Source: Daphnia carinata (Eukaryota > Arthropoda > Branchiopoda > Diplostraca > Daphniidae). Taken from it: DNA of 64,000 bases. The position numbers were made by a program, and so were the translations under genes. Where the stretch lies: NCBI RefSeq assembly GCF_022539665.2, contig NC_081337.1, positions 62,001 through 126,000 of the forward strand, in the 5' to 3' direction. Of the stretch, positions 14,001 to 28,800 are shown in pieces (position 1 is the first letter of the stretch; each line of letters starts with the position of its first letter). The notes under the pieces were generated by a model. That model saw nothing but the letters and a program-made list of their open reading frames with translations, was not told the DNA's origin and made no database searches.

Positions 14001-17000
14001 CCCAGTTAGTAAGCATAGCCAACTATAGAATGTTCAAAGAACGAACGTTAGTCATCTTTTACCAAGCGCAACCTGGTGGTGAGTTTTGATAGAGGTTTTT
14101 CGCCAAACGCGATGGTTACCAGTCCAATATCCTTAACTATTTAAATCAAATGTACTTGTAATTGTAGTGAACTTTGTTTGTAAAATTCTAATGATTTCAT
14201 TAAGCACAGTGATTTTCGCATTGAAATCGTAAAAACTAATAAAATTCGTCAAAAATAGGTTGGAGATTCCGAGTTAGTAAGCATAGCCAACTATAGAATG
14301 TTCAAAGAACGAACGTTAGTCATCTTTTACCAAGCGCAACCTGGTGGTGAGTTTTGATAGAGGTTTTTCGCCAAACGCGATGGTTACCAGTCCAATATCC
14401 TTAACTATTTAAATCAAATGTACTTGTAATTGTAGTGAACTTTGTTTGTAAAATTCTAATGATTTCATTAAGCACAGTGATTTTCGCATTGAAATCGTAA
14501 AAACTAGTAAAATTCGTCAAAAATAGGTTGGAGATTCCGAGTTAGTAAGCATAGCCAACTATAGAATGTTCAAAGAACGAACGTTAGTCATCTTTTACCA
14601 AGCGCAACCTGGTGGTGAGTTTTGATAGAGGTTTTTCGCCAAACGCGATGGTTACCAGTCCAATATCCTTAACTATTTAAATCAAATGTACTTGTAATTG
14701 TAGTGAACTTTGTTTGTAAAATTCTAATGATTTCATTAAGCACAGTGATTTTCGCATGGAAATCGTAAAAATTAATAAAATTCGTCAAAAACAGGTTGCA
14801 CATTCCAAGTTAGTAAGCATAGCCAACTATAGAATGTTCAAAGAACGAACGTTAGTCATCTTTTACCAAGCGCAACCTGGTGGTGAGTTTTGATAGAGGT
14901 TTTTCGCCAAACGCGATGGTTACCAGTCCAATATCCTTAACTATTTAAATCAAATGTACTTGTAATTGTAGTGAACTTTGTTTGTAAAATTCTAATGATT
15001 TCATTAAGCACAGTGATTTTCGCATGGAAATCGTAAAAATTAATAAAATTCGTCAAAAATAGGTTGGAGATTCCGAGTTAGTAAGCATAGCCAACTATAG
15101 AATGTTCAAAGAACGAACGTTAGTCATCTTTTACCAAGCGCAACCTGGTGGTGAGTTTTGATAGAGGTTTTTCGCCAAACGCGATGGTTACCAGTCCAAT
15201 ATCCTTAACTATTTAAATCAAATGTACTTGTAATTGTAGTGAACTTTGTTTGTAAAATTCTAATGATTTCATTAAGCACAGTGATTTTCGCATTGAAATC
15301 GTAAAAACTAGTAAAATTCGTCAAAAATAGGTTGGAGATTCCGAGCCAGTCCAATATCCTTAACTATTTAAATCAAATGTACTTGTAATTGTAGTGAACT
15401 TTGTTTGTAAAATTCTAATGATTTCATTAAGCACAGTGATTTTCGCATGGAAATCGTAAAAATTAATAAAATTCGTCAAAAACAGGTTGGAGATTCCGAG
15501 TTAGTAAGCATAGCCAACTATAGAATGTTCAAAGAACGAACGTTAGTCATCTTTTACCAAGCGCAACCTGGTGGTGAGTTTTGATAGAGGTTTTTCGCCA
15601 AACGCGATGGTTACCAGTCCAATATCCTTAACTATTTAAATCAAATGTACTTGTAATTGTAGTGAACTTTGTTTGTAAAATTCTAATGATTTCATTAAGC
15701 ACAGTGATTTTCGCATTGAAATCGTAAAAATTAATAAAATTCGTCAAAAATAGGTTGCAGATTCCGAGTTAGTAAGCATAGCCAACTATAGAATGTTCAA
15801 AGAACGAACGTTAGTCATCTTTTACCAAGCGCAACCTGGTGGTGAGTTTTGATAGAGGTTTTTCGCCAAACGCGATGGTTACCAGTCCAATATCCTTAAC
15901 TATTTAAATCAAATGTACTTGTAATTGTAGTGAACTTTGTTTGTAAAATTCTAATGATTTCATTAAGCACAGTGATTTTCGCATGGAAATCGTAAAAACT
16001 ATTTAAATCAAATGTACTTGTAATTGTAGTGAACTTTGTTTGTAAAATTCTAATGATTTCATTAAGCACAGTGATTTTCGCATTGAAATCGTAAATACTA
16101 GTAAAATTCGTCAAAAATAGGTTGGAGATTCCGAGTTAGTAAGCATAGCCAACTATAGAATGTTCAAAGAACGAACGTTAGTCATCTTTTACCAAGCGCA
16201 ACCTGGTGGTGAGTTTTGATAGAGGTTTTTCGCCAAACGCGATGGTTACCAGTCCAATATCCTTAACTATTTAAATCAAATGTACTTGTAATTGTAGTGA
16301 ACTTTGTTTGTAAAATTCTAATGATTTCATTAAGCACAGTGATTTTCGCATTGACTAAAAACTATAGAATGTTCAAAGAAGGAACGTTAGTCATCTTTTA
16401 CCAAGCGCAACCTGGTGGTGAGTTTTGATAGAGGTTTTTCGCCAAACGCGATGGTTACCAGTCCAATATCCTTAACTATTTAAATCAAATGTACTTGTAA
16501 TTGTAGTGAACTTTGTTTGTAAAATTCTAATGATTTCATTAAGCACAGTGATTTTCGCATGGAAATCGTAAAAATTAATAAAATTCGTCAAAAACAGGTT
16601 GCACATTCCAAGTTAATAAGCATAGCCAACTATAGAATGTTCAAAGAACGAACGTTAGTTATCTTTTACCAAGCGCAACCTGGTGGTGAGTTTTGATAGA
16701 GGTTTTTCGCCAAACGCGATGGTTACCAGTCCAATATCCTTAACTATTTAAATCAAATGTACTTGTAATTGTAGTGAACTTTGTTTGTAAAATTCTAATG
16801 ATTTCATTAAGCACAGTGATTTTCGCATGGAAATCGTAAAAATTAATAAAATTCGTCAAAAACAGGTTGTTCCAAGTTAGTAAGCATAGCCAACTATAGA
16901 ATGTTCAAAGAACGAACGTTAGTCATCTTTTACCAAGCGCAACCTGGTGGTGAGTTTTGATAGAGGTTTTTCGCCAAACGCGATGGTTACCAGTCCAATA

Positions 17001-18973
17001 TCCTTAACTATTTAAATCAAATGTACTTGTAATTGTAGTGAACTTTGTTTGTAAAATTCTAATGATTTCATTAAGCACAGTGATTTTCGCATTGAAATCG
17101 TAAAAACTAGTAAAATTCGTCAAAAATAGGTTGGAGATTCCGAGTTAGTAAGCATAGCCAACTATAGAATGTTCAAAGAACGAACGTTAGTCATCTTTTA
17201 CCAAGCGCAACCTGGTGGTGAGTTTTGATAGAGGTTTTTCGCCAAACGCGATGGTTACCAGTCCAATATCCTTAACTATTTAAATCAAATGTACTTGTAA
17301 TTGTAGTGAACTTTGTTTGTAAAATTCTAATGATTTCATTAAGCACAGTGATTTTCGCATGGAAATCGTAAAAATTAATAAAATTCGTCAAAAACAGGTT
17401 GCACATTCCAAGTTAGTAAGCATAGCCAACTATAGAATGTTCAAAGAACGAACGTTAGTCATCTTTTACCAAGCGCAACCTGGTGGTGAGTTTTGATAGA
17501 GGTTTTTCGCCAAACGCGATGGTTACCAGTCCAATATCCTTAACTATTTAAATCAAATGTACTTGTAATTGTAGTGAACTTTGTTTGTAAAATTCTAATG
17601 ATTTCATTAAGCACAGTGATTTTCGCATGGAAATCGTAAAAATTAATAAAATTCGTCAAAAACAGGTTGCACATTCCAAGTTAGTAAGCATAGCCAACTA
17701 TAGAATGTTCAAAGAACGAACGTTAGTCATCTTTTACCAAGCGCAACCTGGTGGTGAGTTTTGATAGAGGTTTTTCGCCAAACGCGATGGTTACCAGTCC
17801 AATATCCTTAACTATTTAAATCAAATGTACTTGTAATTGTAGTGAACTTTGTTTGTAAAATTCTAATGATTTCATTAAGCACAGTGATTTTCGCATTGAA
17901 ATCGTAAAAACTAGTAAAATTCGTCAAAAATAGGTTGGAGATTCCGAGTTAGTAAGCATAGCCAACTATAGAATGTTCAAAGAACGAACGTTAGTCATCT
18001 TTTACCAAGCGCAACCTGGTGGTGAGTTTTGATAGAGGTTTTTCGCCAAACGCGATGGTTACCAGTCCAATATCCTTAACTATTTAAATCAAATGTACTT
18101 GTAATTGTAGTGAACTTTGTTTGTAAAATTCTAATGATTTCATTAAGCACAGTGATTTTCGCATGGAAATCGTAAAAATTAATAAAATTCGTCAAAAACA
18201 GGTTGCACATTCCAAGTTAGTAAGCATAGCCAACTATAGAATGTTCAAAGAACGAACGTTAGTCATCTTTTACCAAGCGCAACCTGGTGGTGAGTTTTGA
18301 TAGAGGTTTTTCGCCAAACGCGATGGTTACCAGTCCAATATCCTTAACTATTTAAATCAAATGTACTTGTAATTGTAGTGAACTTTGTTTGTAAAATTCT
18401 AATGATTTCATTAAGCACAGTGATTTTCGCATGGAAATCGTAAAAATTAATAAAATTCGTCAAAAATAGGTTTGGAGATTCCGAGTTAGTAAGCATAGCC
18501 AACTATAGAATGTTCAAAGAACGAACGTTAGTCATCTTTTACCAAGCGCAACCTGGTGGTGAGTTTTGATAGAGGTTTTTCGCCAAACGCGATGGTTACC
18601 AGTCCAATATCCTTAACTATTTAAATCAAATGTACTTGTAATTGTAGTGAACTTTGTTTGTAAAATTCTAATGATTTCATTAAGCACAGTGATTTTCGCA
18701 TGGAAATCGTAAAAATTAATAAAATTCGTCAAAAACAGGTTGCACATTCCAAGTTAGTAAGCATAGCCAACTATAGAATGTTCAAAGAACGAACGTTAGT
18801 CATCTTTTACCAAGCGCAACCTGGTGGTGAGTTTTGATAGAGGTTTTTCGCCAAACGCGATGGTTACCAGTCCAATATCCTTAACTATTTAAATCAAATG
18901 TACTTGTAATTGTAGTGAACTTTGTTTGTAAAATTCTAATGATTTCATTAAGCACAGTGATTTTCGCATGGAA
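8011..18973 (+). repeat. Satellite A, block 2 (mosaic, higher-order)
   Basis: About 41 monomers of 268 bp in the same orientation as block 1, but with several intermixed classes. They are defined by linked variants: CATTG or CATGG before AAATCG, then ACTAGT, ACTAAT or ATTAAT before AAAATTCG, then AATAGGTTGGAGATTCCGAG or AACAGGTTGCACATTCCAAG. Classes recur in a partly ordered succession between 11.5 and 15.3 kb, a higher-order structure. Rearranged monomers occur at about 9930 (two variants fused with a partial duplication), 13958 (about 40-bp duplication), 15345 (large deletion), 15998 (deletion), 16353 (deletion) and 16870 (small deletion). Confidence 0.96.
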
Positions 18974-19073
18974 NNNNNNNNNNNNNNNNNNNNNNNNNNN
19001 NNNNNNNNNNNNNNNNNNNNNNNNNNNNNNNNNNNNNNNNNNNNNNNNNNNNNNNNNNNNNNNNNNNNNNNNN
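18974..19073. other. Assembly gap (100 N)
   Basis: Exactly 100 N between GCATGGA and ATCGTAA. The variant classes change across the gap, from the mosaic CATGG/ATTAAT set to a uniform CATTG/TTTATA set. The true missing length is unknown and this is probably a boundary between homogenisation domains. Confidence 0.98.
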
Positions 19074-22000
19074 ATCGTAAAAATTTATAAAATTCGTCAA
19101 AAACAGGTTGCACATTCCAAGTTAGTAAGCATAGCCAACTATAGAATGTTCAAAGAACGAACGTTAGTCATCTTTTACCAAGCGCAACCTGGTGGTGAGT
19201 TTTGATAGAGGTTTTTCGCCAAACGCGATGGTTACCAGTCCAATATCCTTAACTATTTAAATCAAATGTACTTGTAATTGTAGTGAACTTTGTTTGTAAA
19301 ATTCTAATGATTTCATTAAGCACAGTGATTTTCGCATTGAAATCGTAAAAATTTATAAAATTCGTCAAAAACAGGTTGCACATTCCAAGTTAGTAAGCAT
19401 AGCCAACTATAGAATGTTCAAAGAACGAACGTTAGTCATCTTTTACCAAGCGCAACCTGGTGGTGAGTTTTGATAGAGGTTTTTCGCCAAACGCGATGGT
19501 TACCAGTCCAATATCCTTAACTATTTAAATCAAATGTACTTGTAATTGTAGTGAACTTTGTTTGTAAAATTCTAATGATTTCATTAAGCACAGTGATTTT
19601 CGCATTGAAATCGTAAAAATTTATAAAATTCGTCAAAAACAGGTTGCACATTCCAAGTTAGTAAGCATAGCCAACTATAGAATGTTCAAAGAACGAACGT
19701 TAGTCATCTTTTACCAAGCGCAACCTGGTGGTGAGTTTTGATAGAGGTTTTTCGCCAAACGCGATGGTTACCAGTCCAATATCCTTAACTATTTAAATCA
19801 AATGTACTTGTAATTGTAGTGAACTTTGTTTGTAAAATTCTAATGATTTCATTAAGCACAGTGATTTTCGCATTGAAATCGTAAAAATTTATAAAATTCG
19901 TCAAAAACAGGTTGCACATTCCAAGTTAGTAAGCATAGCCAACTATAGAATGTTCAAAGAACGAACGTTAGTCATCTTTTACCAAGCGCAACCTGGTGGT
20001 GAGTTTTGATAGAGGTTTTTCGCCAAACGCGATGGTTACCAGTCCAATATCCTTAACTATTTAAATCAAATGTACTTGTAATTGTAGTGAACTTTGTTTG
20101 TAAAATTCTAATGATTTCATTAAGCACAGTGATTTTCGCATTGAAATCGTAAAAATTTATAAAATTCGTCAAAAACAGGTTGCACATTCCAAGTTAGTAA
20201 GCATAGCCAACTATAGAATGTTCAAAGAACGAACGTTAGTCATCTTTTACCAAGCGCAACCTGGTGGTGAGTTTTGATAGAGGTTTTTCGCCAAACGCGA
20301 TGGTTACCAGTCCAATATCCTTAACTATTTAAATCAAATGTACTTGTAATTGTAGTGAACTTTGTTTGTAAAATTCTAATGATTTCATTAAGCACAGTGA
20401 TTTTCGCATTGAAATCGTAAAAATTTATAAAATTCGTCAAAAACAGGTTGCACATTCCAAGTTAGTAAGCATAGCCAACTATAGAATGTTCAAAGAACGA
20501 ACGTTAGTCATCTTTTACCAAGCGCAACCTGGTGGTGAGTTTTGATAGAGGTTTTTCGCCAAACGCGATGGTTACCAGTCCAATATCCTTAACTATTTAA
20601 ATCAAATGTACTTGTAATTGTAGTGAACTTTGTTTGTAAAATTCTAATGATTTCATTAAGCACAGTGATTTTCGCATTGAAATCGTAAAAATTTATAAAA
20701 TTCGTCAAAAACAGGTTGCACATTCCAAGTTAGTAAGCATAGCCAACTATAGAATGTTCAAAGAACGAACGTTAGTCATCTTTTACCAAGCGCAACCTGG
20801 TGGTGAGTTTTGATAGAGGTTTTTCGCCAAACGCGATGGTTACCAGTCCAATATCCTTAACTATTTAAATCAAATGTACTTGTAATTGTAGTGAACTTTG
20901 TTTGTAAAATTCTAATGATTTCATTAAGCACAGTGATTTTCGCATTGAAATCGTAAAAATTTATAAAATTCGTCAAAAACAGGTTGCACATTCCAAGTTA
21001 GTAAGCATAGCCAACTATAGAATGTTCAAAGAACGAACGTTAGTCATCTTTTACCAAGCGCAACCTGGTGGTGAGTTTTGATAGAGGTTTTTCGCCAAAC
21101 GCGATGGTTACCAGTCCAATATCCTTAACTATTTAAATCAAATGTACTTGTAATTGTAGTGAACTTTGTTTGTAAAATTCTAATGATTTCATTAAGCACA
21201 GTGATTTTCGCATTGAAATCGTAAAAATTTATAAAATTCGTCAAAAACAGGTTGCACATTCCAAGTTAGTAAGCATAGCCAACTATAGAATGTTCAAAGA
21301 ACGAACGTTAGTCATCTTTTACCAAGCGCAACCTGGTGGTGAGTTTTGATAGAGGTTTTTCGCCAAACGCGATGGTTACCAGTCCAATATCCTTAACTAT
21401 TTAAATCAAATGTACTTGTAATTGTAGTGAACTTTGTTTGTAAAATTCTAATGATTTCATTAAGCACAGTGATTTTCGCATTGAAATCGTAAAAATTTAT
21501 AAAATTCGTCAAAAACAGGTTGCACATTCCAAGTTAGTAAGCATAGCCAACTATAGAATGTTCAAAGAACGAACGTTAGTCATCTTTTACCAAGCGCAAC
21601 CTGGTGGTGAGTTTTGATAGAGGTTTTTCGCCAAACGCGATGGTTACCAGTCCAATATCCTTAACTATTTAAATCAAATGTACTTGTAATTGTAGTGAAC
21701 TTTGTTTGTAAAATTCTAATGATTTCATTAAGCACAGTGATTTTCGCATTGAAATCGTAAAAATTTATAAAATTCGTCAAAAACAGGTTGCACATTCCAA
21801 GTTAGTAAGCATAGCCAACTATAGAATGTTCAAAGAACGAACGTTAGTCATCTTTTACCAAGCGCAACCTGGTGGTGAGTTTTGATAGAGGTTTTTCGCC
21901 AAACGCGATGGTTACCAGTCCAATATCCTTAACTATTTAAATCAAATGTACTTGTAATTGTAGTGAACTTTGTTTGTAAAATTCTAATGATTTCATTAAG

Positions 22001-22835
22001 CACAGTGATTTTCGCATTGAAATCGTAAAAATTTATAAAATTCGTCAAAAACAGGTTGCACATTCCAAGTTAGTAAGCATAGCTAACTATAGAATGTTCA
22101 AAGAACGAACGTTAGTCATCTTTTACCAAGCGCAACCTGGTGGTGAGTTTTGATAGAGGTTTTTCGCCAAACGCGATGGTTACCAGTCCAATATCCTTAA
22201 CTATTTAAATCAAATGTACTTGTAATTGTAGTGAACTTTGTTTGTAAAATTCTAATGATTTCATTAAGCACAGTGATTTTCGCATTGAAATCGTAAAAAT
22301 TTATAAAATTCGTCAAAAACAAGTTGCACATTCCAAGTTAGTAAGCATAGCCAACTATAGAATGTTCAAAGAACGAACGTTAGTCATCTTTTACCAAGCG
22401 CAACCTGGTGGTGAGTTTTGATAGAGGTTTTTCGCCAAACGCGATGGTTACCAGTCCAATATCCTTAACTATTTAAATCAAATGTACTTGTAATTGTAGT
22501 GAACTTTGTTTGTAAAATTCTAATGATTTCATTAAGCACAGTGATTTTCGCATTGAAATCGTAAAAATTTATAAAATTCGTCAAAAACAGGTTGCACATT
22601 CCAAGTTAGTAAGCATAGCCAACTATAGAATGTTCAAAGAACGAACGTTAGTCATCTTTTACCAAGCGCAACCTGGTGGTGAGTTTTGATAGAGGTTTTT
22701 CGCCAAACGCGATGGTTACCAGTCCAATATCCTTAACTATTTAAATCAAATGTACTTGTAATTGTAGTGAACTTTGTTTGTAAAATTCTAATGATTTCAT
22801 TAAGCACAGTGATTTTCGCATTGAAATCGTAAAAA
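19074..22835 (+). repeat. Satellite A, block 3 (uniform TTTATA class)
   Basis: Fourteen consecutive 268-bp monomers are almost identical. All have CATTGAAATCG, AAATTTATAAAATTCG and AACAGGTTGCACATTCCAAG. I noticed only isolated point changes (AGCTAAC at about 22082, ACAAGTTGC at about 22320). This uniformity contrasts sharply with block 2 and implies recent expansion by unequal crossover or rolling-circle type amplification. Confidence 0.95.
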
Positions 22836-25800
22836 TTAATAAAATTCGTCAAAAACAGGTTGCACATTCCAAGTTAGTAAGCATAGCCAACTATAGAATG
22901 TTCAAAGAACGAACGTTAGTCATCTTTTACCAAGCGCAACCTGGTGGTGAGTTTTGATAGAGGTTTTTCGCCAAACGCGATGGTTACCAGTCCAATATCC
23001 TTAACTATTTAAATCAAATGTACTTGTAATTGTAGTGAACTTTGTTTGTAAAATTCTAATGATTTCATTAAGCACAGTGATTTTCGCATTGAAATCGTAA
23101 AAATTAATAAAATTCGTCAAAAACAGGTTGCACATTCCAAGTTAGTAAGCATAGCCAACTATAGAATGTTCAAAGAACGAACGTTAGTCATCTTTTACCA
23201 AGCGCAACCTGGTGGTGAGTTTTGATAGAGGTTTTTCGCCAAACGCGATGGTTACCAGTCCAATATCCTTAACTATTTAAATCAAATGTACTTGTAATTG
23301 TAGTGAACTTTGTTTGTAAAATTCTAATGATTTCATTAAGCACAGTGATTTTCGCATTGAAATCGTAAAAATTAATAAAATTCGTCAAAAACAGGTTGCA
23401 CATTCCAAGTTAGTAAGCATAGCCAACTATAGAATGTTCAAAGAACGAACGTTAGTCATCTTTTACCAAGCGCAACCTGGTGGTGAGTTTTGATAGAGGT
23501 TTTTCGCCAAACGCGATGGTTACCAGTCCAATATCCTTAACTATTTAAATCAAATGTACTTGTAATTGTAGTGAACTTTGTTTGTAAAATTCTAATGATT
23601 TCATTAAGCACAGTGATTTTCGCATTGAAATCGTAAAAATTAATAAAATTCGTCAAAAACAGGTTGCACATTCCAAGTTAGTAAGCATAGCCAACTATAG
23701 AATGTTCAAAGAACGAACGTTAGTCATCTTTTACCAAGCGCAACCTGGTGGTGAGTTTTGATAGAGGTTTTTCGCCAAACGCGATGGTTACCAGTCCAAT
23801 ATCCTTAACTATTTAAATCAAATGTACTTGTAATTGTAGTGAACTTTGTTTGTAAAATTCTAATGATTTCATTAAGCACAGTGATTTTCGCATTGAAATC
23901 GTAAAAATTAATAAAATTCGTCAAAAACAGGTTGCACATTCCAAGTTAGTAAGCATAGCCAACTATAGAATGTTCAAAGAACGAACGTTAGTCATCTTTT
24001 ACCAAGCGCAACCTGGTGCTGAGTTTTGATAGAGGTTTTTCGCCAAACGCGATGGTTACCAGTCCAATATCCTTAACTATTTAAATCAAATGTACTTGTA
24101 ATTGTAGTGAACTTTGTTTGTAAAATTCTAATGATTTCATTAAGCACAGTGATTTTCGCATTGAAATCGTAAAAATTAATAAAATTCGTCAAAAACAGGT
24201 TGCACATTCCAAGTTAGTAAGCATAGCCAACTATAGAATGTTCAAAGAACGAACGTTAGTCATCTTTTACCAAGCGCAACCTGGTGGTGAGTTTTGATAG
24301 AGGTTTTTCGCCAAACGCGATGGTTACCAGTCCAATATCCTTAACTATTTAAATCAAATGTACTTGTAATTGTAGTGAACTTTGTTTGTAAAATTCTAAT
24401 GATTTCATTAAGCACAGTGATTTTCGCATTGAAATCGTAAAAATTAATAAAATTCGTCAAAAACAGGTTGCACATTCCAAGTTAGTAAGCATAGCCAACT
24501 ATAGAATGTTCAAAGAACGAACGTTAGTCATCTTTTACCAAGCGCAACCTGGTGGTGAGTTTTGATAGAGGTTTTTCGCCAAACGCGATGGTTACCAGTC
24601 CAATATCCTTAACTATTTAAATCAAATGTACTTGTAATTGTAGTGAACTTTGTTTGTAAAATTCTAATGATTTCATTAAGCACAGTGATTTTCGCATTGA
24701 AATCGTAAAAATTAATAAAATTCGTCAAAAACAGGTTGCACATTCCAAGTTAGTAAGCATAGCCAACTATAGAATGTTCAAAGAACGAACGTTAGTCATC
24801 TTTTACCAAGCGCAACCTGGTGCTGAGTTTTGATAGAGGTTTTTCGCCAAACGCGATGGTTACCAGTCCAATATCCTTAACTATTTAAATCAAATGTACT
24901 TGTAATTGTAGTGAACTTTGTTTGTAAAATTCTAATGATTTCATTAAGCACAGTGATTTTCGCATTGAAATCGTAAAAATTAATAAAATTCGTCAAAAAC
25001 AGGTTGCACATTCCAAGTTAGTAAGCATAGCCAACTATAGAATGTTCAAAGAACGAACGTTAGTCATCTTTTACCAAGCGCAACCTGGTGCTGAGTTTTG
25101 ATAGAGGTTTTTCGCCAAACGCGATGGTTACCAGTCCAATATCCTTAACTATTTAAATCAAATGTACTTGTAATTGTAGTGAACTTTGTTTGTAAAATTC
25201 TAATGATTTCATTAAGCACAGTGATTTTCGCATTGAAATCGTAAAAATTAATAAAATTCGTCAAAAACAGGTTGCACATTCCAAGTTAGTAAGCATAGCC
25301 AACTATAGAATGTTCAAAGAACGAACGTTAGTCATCTTTTACCAAGCGCAACCTGGTGGTGAGTTTTGATAGAGGTTTTTCGCCAAACGCGATGGTTACC
25401 AGTCCAATATCCTTAACTATTTAAATCAAATGTACTTGTAATTGTAGTGAACTTTGTTTGTAAAATTCTAATGATTTCATTAAGCACAGTGATTTTCGCA
25501 TTGAAATCGTAAAAATTAATAAAATTCGTCAAAAACAGGTTGCACATTCCAAGTTAGTAAGCATAGCCAACTATAGAATGTTCAAAGAACGAACGTTAGT
25601 CATCTTTTACCAAGCGCAACCTGGTGGTGAGTTTTGATAGAGGTTTTTCGCCAAACGCGATGGTTACCAGTCCAATATCCTTAACTATTTAAATCAAATG
25701 TACTTGTAATTGTAGTGAACTTTGTTTGTAAAATTCTAATGATTTCATTAAGCACAGTGATTTTCGCATTGAAATCGTAAAAATTAATAAAATTCGTCAA

Positions 25801-28800
25801 AAACAGGTTGCACATTCCAAGTTAGTAAGCATAGCCAACTATAGAATGTTCAAAGAACGAACGTTAGTCATCTTTTACCAAGCGCAACCTGGTGCTGAGT
25901 TTTGATAGAGGTTTTCGCCAAACGCGATGGTTACCAGTCCAATATCCTTAACTATTTAAATCAAATGTACTTGTAATTGTAGTGAACTTTGTTTGTAAAA
26001 TTCTAATGATTTCATTAAGCACAGTGATTTTCGCATTGAAATCGTAAAAATTAATAAAATTCGTCAAAAACAGGTTGCACATTCCAAGTTAGTAAGCATA
26101 GCCAACTATAGAATGTTCAAAGAACGAACGTTAGTCATCTTTTACCAAGCGCAACCTGGTGGTGAGTTTTGATAGAGGTTTTTCGCCAAACGCGATGGTT
26201 ACCAGTCCAATATCCTTAACTATTTAAATCAAATGTACTTGTAATTGTAGTGAACTTTGTTTGTAAAATTCTAATGATTTCATTAAGCACAGTGATTTTC
26301 GCATTGAAATCGTAAAAATTAATAAAATTCGTCAAAAACAGGTTGCACATTCCAAGTTAGTAAGCATAGCCAACTATAGAATGTTCAAAGAACGAACGTT
26401 AGTCATCTTTTACCAAGCGCAACCTGGTGGTGAGTTTTGATAGAGGTTTTTCGCCAAACGCGATGGTTACCAGTCCAATATCCTTAACTATTTAAATCAA
26501 ATGTACTTGTAATTGTAGTGAACTTTGTTTGTAAAATTCTAATGATTTCATTAAGCACAGTGATTTTCGCATTGAAATCGTAAAAATTAATAAAATTCGT
26601 CAAAAACAGGTTGCACATTCCAAGTTAGTAAGCATAGCCAACTATAGAATGTTCAAAGAACGAACGTTAGTCATCTTTTACCAAGCGCAACCTGGTGGTG
26701 AGTTTTGATAGAGGTTTTTCGCCAAACGCGATGGTTACCAGTCCAATATCCTTAACTATTTAAATCAAATGTACTTGTAATTGTAGTGAACTTTGTTTGT
26801 AAAATTCTAATGATTTCATTAAGCACAGTGATTTTCGCATTGAAATCGTAAAAATTTATAAAATTCGTCAAAAACAGGTTGCACATTCCAAGTTAGTAAG
26901 CATAGCCAACTATAGAATGTTCAAAGAACGAACGTTAGTCATCTTTTACCAAGCGCAACCTGGTGGTGAGTTTTGATAGAGGTTTTTCGCCAAACGCGAT
27001 GGTTACCAGTCCAATATCCTTAACTATTTAAATCAAATGTACTTGTAATTGTAGTGAACTTTGTTTGTAAAATTCTAATGATTTCATTAAGCACAGTGAT
27101 TTTCGCATTGAAATCGTAAAAATTAATAAAATTCGTCAAAAACAGGTTGCACATTCCAAGTTAGTAAGCATAGCCAACTATAGAATGTTCAAAGAACGAA
27201 CGTTAGTCATCTTTTACCAAGCGCAACCTGGTGGTGAGTTTTGATAGAGGTTTTTCGCCAAACGCGATGGTTACCAGTCCAATATCCTTAACTATTTAAA
27301 TCAAATGTACTTGTAATTGTAGTGAACTTTGTTTGTAAAATTCTAATGATTTCATTAAGCACAGTGATTTTCGCATTGAAATCGTAAAAATTAATAAAAT
27401 TCGTCAAAAACAGGTTGCACATTCCAAGTTAGTAAGCATAGCCAACTATAGAATGTTCAAAGAACGAACGTTAGTCATCTTTTACCAAGCGCAACCTGGT
27501 GGTGAGTTTTGATAGAGGTTTTTCGCCAAACGCGATGGTTACCAGTCCAATATCCTTAACTATTTAAATCAAATGTACTTGTAATTGTAGTGAACTTTGT
27601 TTGTAAAATTCTAATGATTTCATTAAGCACAGTGATTTTCGCATTGAAATCGTAAAAATTAATAAAATTCGTCAAAAACAGGTTGCACATTCCAAGTTAG
27701 TAAGCATAGCCAACTATAGAATGTTCAAAGAACGAACGTTAGTCATCTTTTACCAAGCGCAACCTGGTGGTGAGTTTTGATAGAGGTTTTTCGCCAAACG
27801 CGATGGTTACCAGTCCAATATCCTTAACTATTTAAATCAAATGTACTTGTAATTGTAGTGAACTTTGTTTGTAAAATTCTAATGATTTCATTAAGCACAG
27901 TGATTTTCGCATTGAAATCGTAAAAATTAATAAAATTCGTCAAAAACAGGTTGCACATTCCAAGTTAGTAAGCATAGCCAACTATAGAATGTTCAAAGAA
28001 CGAACGTTAGTCATCTTTTACCAAGCGCAACCTGGTGGTGAGTTTTGATAGAGGTTTTTCGCCAAACGCGATGGTTACCAGTCCAATATCCTTAACTATT
28101 TAAATCAAATGTACTTGTAATTGTAGTGAACTTTGTTTGTAAAATTCTAATGATTTCATTAAGCACAGTGATTTTCGCATTGAAATCGTAAAAATTAATA
28201 AAATTCGTCAAAAACAGGTTGCACATTCCAAGTTAGTAAGCATAGCCAACTATAGAATGTTCAAAGAACGAACGTTAGTCATCTTTTACCAAGCGCAACC
28301 TGGTGGTGAGTTTTGATAGAGGTTTTCGCCAAACGCGATGGTTACCAGTCCAATATCCTTAACTATTTAAATCAAATGTACTTGTAATTGTAGTGAACTT
28401 TGTTTGTAAAATTCTAATGATTTCATTAAGCACAGTGATTTTCGCATTGAAATCGTAAAAATTAATAAAATTCGTCAAAAACAGGTTGCACATTCCAAGT
28501 TAGTAAGCATAGCCAACTATAGAATGTTCAAAGAACGAACGTTAGTCATCTTTTACCAAGCGCAACCTGGTGGTGAGTTTTGATAGAGGTTTTCGCCAAA
28601 CGCGATGGTTACCAGTCCAATATCCTTAACTATTTAAATCAAATGTACTTGTAATTGTAGTGAACTTTGTTTGTAAAATTCTAATGATTTCATTAAGCAC
28701 AGTGATTTTCGCATTGAAATCGTAAAAATTAATAAAATTCGTCAAAAACAGGTTGCACATTCCAAGTTAGTAAGCATAGCCAACTATAGAATGTTCAAAG

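Noticed and set aside
15896-16114. Open frame on the minus strand in satellite A
   Set aside because: It arises from a deletion that joins two monomers and repeats the same peptide. The normal monomer has stops in all frames.
18889-19205. Open frames on both strands across the gap at 18974
   Set aside because: They read through 100 N and consist of satellite only.
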